A DNA stretch of 10,007 nucleotides from Lachnospiraceae bacterium (GTDB lineage: Bacteria > Bacillota > Clostridia > Lachnospirales > Lachnospiraceae): assembly GCA_017461685.1 (NCBI GenBank), contig JAFTXF010000182.1:1-10007 (forward strand), in the 5' to 3' direction. The position numbers were made by a program, and so were the translations under genes. Shown piece by piece: positions 5,274-10,007 of this stretch. The number at the start of each line of letters is the position of its first letter. Position 1 is the stretch's first letter. The notes under the pieces were generated by a model. It was not told the DNA's origin and did not search any database. It was given only the letters and a program-made list of their open reading frames with translations.

Positions 5274-7511
5274 ATGGATGATAGAATTATAAAAACAGAA
5301 TATTCAGACGTCATGCAGAAGTCCTTTATTGACTATGCTATGAGCGTTATTGTTGCAAGAGCATTACCGGATGCAAGAGACGGTTTGAAGCCGGTACAGC
5401 GCCGTACTTTGTACGACATGCATGAGTTGGGCATCCGTTATGACAAGCCATACCGTAAGAGCGCCCGTATTGTGGGTGATACCATGGGTAAATACCACCC
5501 TCACGGTGACAGCTCCATTTACGAAGCTTTGGTTGTGATGACCCAGGACTTCAAAAAGGGACTTCCTCTTGTAGATGGTCACGGTAACTTTGGTAATATC
5601 GAGGGTGATGGCGCCGCTGCCATGCGTTATACAGAGGCAAGACTTGAGCGTATCAGTCAGGAGGGCTTACTTGCCGATTTAGACAAGGACGTTGTAGATT
5701 TTGTTCCAAACTTTGACGAAACCGAGAAGGAGCCGAGCGTATTACCGGCTAAGTTTCCGAATTTACTGATTAACGGTTCTGAGGGTATTGCAGTAGGTAT
5801 GGCTACCAGTATTCCGCCTCACAATTTTGCAGAGGTTGTAGATGCTGCCAAGGCCTATATGCTGAACCCGGATATTACGACCAGAGAACTGATGCGATAT
5901 GTAAAGGGACCGGATTTCCCTACAGGCGGTATCGTAATCAATAAAGATGAGCTATTGGATATTTACGAAACCGGTGCAGGCAAGGTGAAAATTCGTGGTC
6001 GTGTGACTACGGAGAAGGCAAAAGGCGGCCGTATTAACATTGTCATAACAGAAATTCCGTACACTATGATTGGTGCAGGTATCGGCAAGTTTTTATCCGA
6101 CGTGGCTGCACTTGCTGAGACCAAGAAAACTACGGACATTGTGGATATATCCAATCAGTCCTCCAAAGAAGGTATTCGTATTGTTATTGAAGTGCGTAAA
6201 GATACGGATGTGGACAACTTCATCAATATGCTTTACAAAAAGACCCGTTTAGAGGATACTTTCGGTGTCAATATGTTGGCCATTCACAATGGCAGACCGG
6301 AAACCATGGGGCTTAAGGATATTTTAAAGGCCAATATTGACTTCCAGTTCGAAGTGGCAAAACGTAAGTATACCACACTTTTAAATAAAGAATTAGAGCG
6401 CAAGGAGATTCAGGAGGGCTTGATTAAGGCCTGCAATGTCATCGATTTGATTATCGAGATTTTGCGTGGTTCCAAGGACAGAGCCATGGCAAAGGGCTGT
6501 CTGGTAGACGGTGAGACCAAGGGCATTAAGTTTAAAAGCAAGGGCTCTGAGATTATGGCCAGCCAGCTTCGATTTACGGAAAAGCAGGCCAATGCTATTC
6601 TGGATATGCGTCTGTATAAGTTAATCGGTCTGGAAATTGAAGCATTGATTGCAGAGCACGAGGATACCCTCACTAATATTTTCAAATACGAGGATATTCT
6701 GGCCAGACGTGACGCTATGGCACAGGTTATTATCAATGACATGGAAGGCTTCAAAAAGGAGTACAAGCGGGACAGACGCACCACCATAGAGAACGGTGCT
6801 GAGGCTGTGTTTGAAGAAGCAAAGCAGCAGGAATTAGACGTGTATTTTATGCTGGATCGTTTCGGTTATGCCAAGACCGTAGATGAAGCTACCTTCGAAC
6901 GTAATAAAGAAGCAGCCCTTAGTGAGAACCGTTTTGTATTTAAGTGTAAGAATACCGGTAAGGTGTGTCTGTTTACTGATAAAGGTCAGCTGCATACGAT
7001 AAAGGTGATGGATGTGCCGTTCGGTAAATTCCGTGACAAGTCTGTACCCGTGGATAATATCAGTACCTACAGCATGGAGAAGGAGCAGATTGTATACGCG
7101 GCAAGTCAGTCCGATTTGAACCTGTACCGCGTGATGTTTGTTACTAAGCAGGGTATGTGCAAGGTGGTTGATGGCGGCGAGTTTGATGTTGCCAAGAGAA
7201 ATGTAGCGGCTACGAAGCTTCAGGATGACGATGAGGTCGTATTTGTAGAAAGCCTGAAGGAGCAGAAGTGCATCGTGATGCAGTCTAAGGATGGTTATTT
7301 CTTACGTTTCAGCATAGAAGAGATTCCTGAAAAGAAAAAGGCAGCAGTGGGTGTAAGAGGCATGAAGCTGAAGGACGGCGATGAAGTGGAAGCGGTTTAC
7401 AGTTTAAATTATAATGACCCGATGGTGATAGAATATAAATCCAAGCAGCTGGAATTAAATAAAATCAAGCTTGGAAAACGTGACGGCAACGGAGTAAAGG
7501 TGAGAGCGTAG
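5274..7511 (+). CDS. parC: DNA topoisomerase IV subunit A (ParC; GyrA-like type IIA breakage-reunion subunit)
   Basis: This is the breakage-reunion partner of the preceding ParE. Its 745 residues contain the winged-helix and tower core, with catalytic Tyr119 in MRYTEARL preceded by Arg118. The helix-4 region HPHGDSSIYEAL (75-86) has Ser80 and Glu84, the positions where quinolone resistance substitutions occur in ParC; both are the usual sensitive-type residues. The C-terminal beta-pinwheel (about 525-745) is short, with repeats such as LFTDKGQLH, FVTKQGM and SKDGYFLRF. It has no QRRGGKG-type GyrA box, which argues for topoisomerase IV over gyrase. ATG 5274 (MDDRIIKTEYSD) is preferred over GTG 5271 on family N-terminus. 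GGAG at 5261-5264 overlaps the parE stop, so the two are translationally close and surely one operon. Many public annotations call this group GyrA. The stop is TAG, nine bases before a long palindrome. Confidence 0.93.
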   Translation: MDDRIIKTEYSDVMQKSFIDYAMSVIVARALPDARDGLKPVQRRTLYDMHELGIRYDKPYRKSARIVGDTMGKYHPHGDSSIYEALVVMTQDFKKGLPLVDGHGNFGNIEGDGAAAMRYTEARLERISQEGLLADLDKDVVDFVPNFDETEKEPSVLPAKFPNLLINGSEGIAVGMATSIPPHNFAEVVDAAKAYMLNPDITTRELMRYVKGPDFPTGGIVINKDELLDIYETGAGKVKIRGRVTTEKAKGGRINIVITEIPYTMIGAGIGKFLSDVAALAETKKTTDIVDISNQSSKEGIRIVIEVRKDTDVDNFINMLYKKTRLEDTFGVNMLAIHNGRPETMGLKDILKANIDFQFEVAKRKYTTLLNKELERKEIQEGLIKACNVIDLIIEILRGSKDRAMAKGCLVDGETKGIKFKSKGSEIMASQLRFTEKQANAILDMRLYKLIGLEIEALIAEHEDTLTNIFKYEDILARRDAMAQVIINDMEGFKKEYKRDRRTTIENGAEAVFEEAKQQELDVYFMLDRFGYAKTVDEATFERNKEAALSENRFVFKCKNTGKVCLFTDKGQLHTIKVMDVPFGKFRDKSVPVDNISTYSMEKEQIVYAASQSDLNLYRVMFVTKQGMCKVVDGGEFDVAKRNVAATKLQDDDEVVFVESLKEQKCIVMQSKDGYFLRFSIEEIPEKKKAAVGVRGMKLKDGDEVEAVYSLNYNDPMVIEYKSKQLELNKIKLGKRDGNGVKVRA

Positions 7512-7519
7512 GTTTGTGA

Positions 7520-7721
7520 GCATTGCGAAATATCGCAGTCCGGCAGGCGGAGTAAAATATATTTCGTCTCAGGGCACGCTTTCGCTCCATGAAAAACGCA
7601 GCGGTACTAAGTTCAGGCTGCGGCGCAAAGCACCTTGCTTCACTAAGGACCGGCGCTTTTCAAGGTCCCTGTGCCGAAATATATTTTGCTCCCCCTGCCG
7701 GGCTGCGATATTTCGCAATGC
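7520..7721. repeat. Approximately 200-bp near-perfect palindrome between parC and rsmD
   Basis: The outer arms 7520-7566 and 7675-7721 are reverse complements over 47 positions with one mismatch and two G-T pairs. Complementarity continues inward, less perfectly: CAGGG (7570-7574) with CCCTG (7666-7670), 7587-7599 with 7653-7665, and 7602-7611 with 7643-7652. The tip is about 7612-7642. The whole unit could fold into one long hairpin as RNA or extrude as a cruciform. Open frames on both strands here follow from the symmetry and match no family I know. There is no T-run, no transposase and no clear target duplication. The shape suggests a non-autonomous dispersed element or a structured intergenic RNA; its function is not known to me. 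Confidence 0.85.
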
Positions 7722-7754
7722 GCGGATGGTTGGTAAGAGAAAGGAAAAGGAAAT

Positions 7755-8309
7755 ATGAGAGTAATAGCAGGAACCTGCAGGGGGATGAAGCTTAGGACTC
7801 CGGAGGGGCTTAATACCAGACCTACGCAGGACCGGATTAAAGAGACTTTGTTTAATATGATTCATCCTTATCTTGCGGATTGTGTGTTTGTGGATATGTT
7901 TAGCGGCAGTGGCGGTATTGGGATTGAAGCTTTGAGCCGTGGGGCCAGGAAGGCTTATTTTGTAGAGAATGCCAAGGAGCCGATTGGGTGTATTGAGGCT
8001 AATTTGGGCTTTACCAGGCTTAAGGATTTGGCGGTGGTATTAAAGACGGATGCGGTTAGTGCGTTGCATCATATTTTTGAAAAAGAGGTGGATATTATTT
8101 TTATGGATCCGCCTTATGATATGGGGCATGAGAAGCAGGTACTCACATATTTAAAGGATATGAAGTTTGTTTCGGATGACACAATGATTATCGTAGAGGC
8201 TTCGCTGGATACGGACTTTGATTATGTAGAAGGTATCGGTTTTGAGGTTTATAAAGAGAAACGTTATAAGACCAATAAGCATGTATTTATCAGAAGACTG
8301 TTGCCGTAA
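7755..8309 (+). CDS. rsmD: 16S rRNA (guanine(966)-N(2))-methyltransferase RsmD
   Basis: RsmD methylates N2 of G966 in 16S rRNA during small-subunit assembly, using S-adenosylmethionine. The 184 residues match the family length. The N-terminus MRVIAGTCRGMKLRTPEG and TRPTQDRIKETLFN (21-34) are signature blocks. The Rossmann SAM-binding motif is VDMFSGSGGIGIEALSRGA (46-64). The catalytic motif IV is DPPY (118-121), as in N2-guanine methyltransferases. The start ATG is preceded by a purine-rich AAGGAAAAGGAAAT. The gene starts 33 bases after the long palindrome and is followed by coaD after 48 bases. The rsmD-coaD pair is widely conserved in Firmicutes (ylbH-ylbI in Bacillus subtilis). Confidence 0.95.
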   Translation: MRVIAGTCRGMKLRTPEGLNTRPTQDRIKETLFNMIHPYLADCVFVDMFSGSGGIGIEALSRGARKAYFVENAKEPIGCIEANLGFTRLKDLAVVLKTDAVSALHHIFEKEVDIIFMDPPYDMGHEKQVLTYLKDMKFVSDDTMIIVEASLDTDFDYVEGIGFEVYKEKRYKTNKHVFIRRLLP

Positions 8310-8357
8310 AAGCACGAAAGCAGTTTCATAAATGTAAAGTATCTGGAGGATAACATT

Positions 8358-8852
8358 ATGAGAAAAGCAGTTTATCCGGGGAGTTTTGACCCTTTGACGA
8401 TGGGGCATTTAGACATTATTAAGCGTGCTGCGGCAAATTTTGACGAATTAATTGTTGCAGTTTTGCATAATCCTGATAAGTCTCCGTTGTTTTCTGTAGA
8501 AGAACGTGTTAATATGATTACAGAGGCTGTAAAGGACATCCCCAATGTCAGGGTGGATGCTTTTTCCGGATTTTTGGTGGACTATGCCAAGGCTCATGAT
8601 ATTCAGGTTTCTGTGAGAGGATTGCGTACCGTATCAGATTTTGAGTATGAGCTTCAGACAGCACAGTTTAATCAGATTTTATCCCAGGGGCAGGTAGAAA
8701 CTTATTTTCTGGCCAGCAGTCAGGAATATGGACATTTAAGCAGCTCTGCCGTGAGACAGGTTGCCAAATTTCACGGCGACATCCGGGGTATGGTGCCGGA
8801 TTGTATTGTAAGCAAATTATTTGAAAAATATCAATATAAATTGGAGGAGTAA
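8358..8852 (+). CDS. coaD: Phosphopantetheine adenylyltransferase CoaD
   Basis: CoaD catalyses the penultimate step of coenzyme A synthesis, joining ATP and 4'-phosphopantetheine to give dephospho-CoA and pyrophosphate. The 164 residues fit the family. The nucleotidyltransferase signature is PGSFDPLTMGHLDII (7-21) with the TxGH motif at 14-17. Other family blocks are NPDKSPLFSVEERV (38-51), RGLRTVSDFEYE (87-98) and SSSAVR (128-133, the usual ISSS-xVR motif). A strong GGAGG at 8345-8349 precedes the ATG by eight bases. The stop TAA is two bases before the next start, so the downstream gene is co-transcribed. Confidence 0.97.
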   Translation: MRKAVYPGSFDPLTMGHLDIIKRAAANFDELIVAVLHNPDKSPLFSVEERVNMITEAVKDIPNVRVDAFSGFLVDYAKAHDIQVSVRGLRTVSDFEYELQTAQFNQILSQGQVETYFLASSQEYGHLSSSAVRQVAKFHGDIRGMVPDCIVSKLFEKYQYKLEE

Positions 8853-8854
8853 AG

Positions 8855-9463
8855 ATGATGCAAAGCAGAATGGAACAGTTAATTGACGAAATCGAACAGT
8901 ATATAGCGAGCTGTAAGCCACAGGCATTTTCCAAGGAGAATATCATTGTAGACAGATATCATATCGAGGAGCTTTTGGACGAGCTTAAGAGACGCACACC
9001 GGAAGAATTAAAGCGTTATCAGAAGATTATGGCACAGAAGGATGCTATTTTGGATGATGCACGTTCCAAGGCAGAAGCTTTGGTAAATAAGGCTACGATT
9101 CAGACCAACGAATTAGTAAGCGAACACGAGATCATGCAGCAGGCACATGCAAGAGCTCAGGAGGTAGAAACTCTTGCACGTCAGAAAGCCCAGGAGCTTG
9201 TAGATGCTGCTGCAGCTGAAGCTGACGCTATGCGTGTGGCAGCAGTTCAGTACACAGATGATTTGCTGGCAAGCATTGAGAATTTACTTGCACATTCTAT
9301 TCAGACTACCTCCGGTCAGTATGAAAATATGCTTACAAGCTTAAATCAGTATCATGAGGTTGTGTTAAACAACCGCAAGGAGCTTCGCGGCGAAGAGGAT
9401 GAAGAAGGTACATATGAGCCAGTTTCCTCCAATACCGGCGAAATTACTTTAGATTTAATGTAA
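8855..9463 (+). CDS. Coiled-coil protein of unknown function, co-operonic with coaD
   Basis: The product is 202 residues, with no signal peptide or membrane segment. A short N-terminal region (MEQLIDEIEQYI, about 6-17) is followed by a segment rich in Glu, Lys and Arg (about 35-65). A long Ala/Glu/Gln-rich helix of about 60-135 is very probably a coiled coil. A second helical part (about 135-178) and a disordered acidic tail (GEEDEEG at 179-185) complete it. Such proteins are often auto-named ATPase or V-type ATPase subunit H-like in Clostridia, but there is no Walker motif here, so I do not support ATPase activity. The architecture recalls DivIVA-like or F-type b-subunit-like scaffolds; that is analogy only. 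GGAGGAG at 8843-8849, inside the coaD 3' end, serves ATG 8855 or ATG 8858. Its TAA end overlaps the convergent gene. Confidence 0.8.
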   Translation: MMQSRMEQLIDEIEQYIASCKPQAFSKENIIVDRYHIEELLDELKRRTPEELKRYQKIMAQKDAILDDARSKAEALVNKATIQTNELVSEHEIMQQAHARAQEVETLARQKAQELVDAAAAEADAMRVAAVQYTDDLLASIENLLAHSIQTTSGQYENMLTSLNQYHEVVLNNRKELRGEEDEEGTYEPVSSNTGEITLDLM

Positions 9464-10007
9464 AACGATTCCCAGCATATATGCCAAAAGAGCCAGTACG
9501 GTTTTGTGAAAAACATAGCTTTTCATGGATACCCCTACTGGCTTTATAAAGCTGTAGGTTTGTAACATACAGCAGGCGCCGCCCCAGGTATTCCAGAAGA
9601 GTATTTCAGGCAGCGCAGTACTTTCAGGCTGCAAAAATAATCCGCCGGTGATTTCCACCAGGGGATATAGTTTAGAAGTGGTGATGCTTATACTGAAAAG
9701 CAGCTCCTTTAAGGTTACAAAGAAGGTCTGAAACAATATCATGTAACCGCCCAGCATTAAGATGGATTTGCCGCATTTGGGCACGGATTCATACAGGGCG
9801 TCTAATAAAGAACTGGCAGGAGCAAATGGAGTTAGGGTTCCGTTTGTAGTGTTTTCTATGACTGAGAATGCAGGGCTATGAGGAAGGCTTTTTAGGCTCA
9901 TATGCTCAGGGGTATTAACGATGGTGGCTATGCCTATATCCTTTGGCCGGCTTGCTGAGCAGTGTTTACGGTCTTTCAATAGGATGATGTATCTCAGTAC
10001 CGTGCCA
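9455..10007 (-). CDS. ylbJ: YlbJ-type integral membrane protein, C-terminal part (5' end outside window)
   Basis: Read on the minus strand, the frame is open from the right edge to TAA at 9455-9457, giving about 183 residues. TTG at 9979 is an internal codon, not the start, because the frame continues to the edge. Hydrophobic segments suggest membrane helices, numbered from 9979: about 72-95 (ILMLGGYMILFQTFFVTL), 125-145 (ILFWNTWGGACCMLQTYS) and 156-173 (VFHKTVLALLAYMLGIVL). The pattern of GG-YMILF, then a VEITGG motif, then a Gly-rich helix, and the position beside coaD (ylbH-ylbI-ylbJ in Bacillus subtilis) point to YlbJ, a nucleoside-recognition/gate-domain membrane protein linked to sporulation. 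Here it converges on the coaD operon rather than following it. The family call rests on pattern and context, not alignment. Confidence 0.7.
   Translation of the reverse strand, partial: GTVLRYIILLKDRKHCSASRPKDIGIATIVNTPEHMSLKSLPHSPAFSVIENTTNGTLTPFAPASSLLDALYESVPKCGKSILMLGGYMILFQTFFVTLKELLFSISITTSKLYPLVEITGGLFLQPESTALPEILFWNTWGGACCMLQTYSFIKPVGVSMKSYVFHKTVLALLAYMLGIVLH

Noticed and set aside
7516..7865. Several open frames on both strands across the parC-rsmD gap
   Set aside because: They are by-products of the palindrome and of rsmD in another frame. None has family-like sequence.

Overview
The window looks like core chromosome of a low-to-moderate GC Firmicute, most likely a Lachnospiraceae-type Clostridia. 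Evidence: the protein sequences themselves (a ParE/ParC pair, a coiled-coil protein after coaD, a YlbJ-type protein), strong GGAGG-type ribosome binding sites, and a gene order close to the recG / rsmD / coaD / ylbJ neighbourhood of spore-forming Firmicutes. This is inference from the sequence; no database search was run.

Layout. (1) 1-594, + strand: the 3' part of a fatty-acid kinase gene (fakA/yloV family), interrupted by an in-frame TGA at 229-231. (2) 595-960: a 366-base gene-free, strongly structured stretch with at least five inverted repeats, some competing for the same bases, ending in a terminator-like hairpin just ahead of recG. (3) 961-3024: recG, closed by a classic intrinsic terminator at 3046-3076. 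(4) 3077-3338: a leader with another inverted repeat. (5) 3339-7511: parE and parC, the two subunits of topoisomerase IV, tightly coupled. (6) 7520-7721: a roughly 200-bp near-perfect palindrome filling the gap between parC and rsmD. (7) 7755-9463: rsmD, coaD and a coiled-coil protein of unknown function, closely spaced. (8) 9455-10007, - strand: the C-terminal part of a YlbJ-type membrane protein, running off the right edge and converging on the coiled-coil gene with a 9-base overlap.

The genes are mostly housekeeping: phospholipid precursor activation (FakA), fork and recombination repair (RecG), chromosome decatenation (ParE/ParC), ribosome maturation (RsmD), coenzyme A synthesis (CoaD), and a probable sporulation or cell-envelope protein (YlbJ). 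Nothing indicates a phage, plasmid, CRISPR array or defence island, and no tRNA or rRNA gene was recognised. The unusual content is in the gaps and in the fakA interruption: nested inverted repeats before recG that could form alternative RNA structures, the long palindrome after parC, and the internal stop codon.
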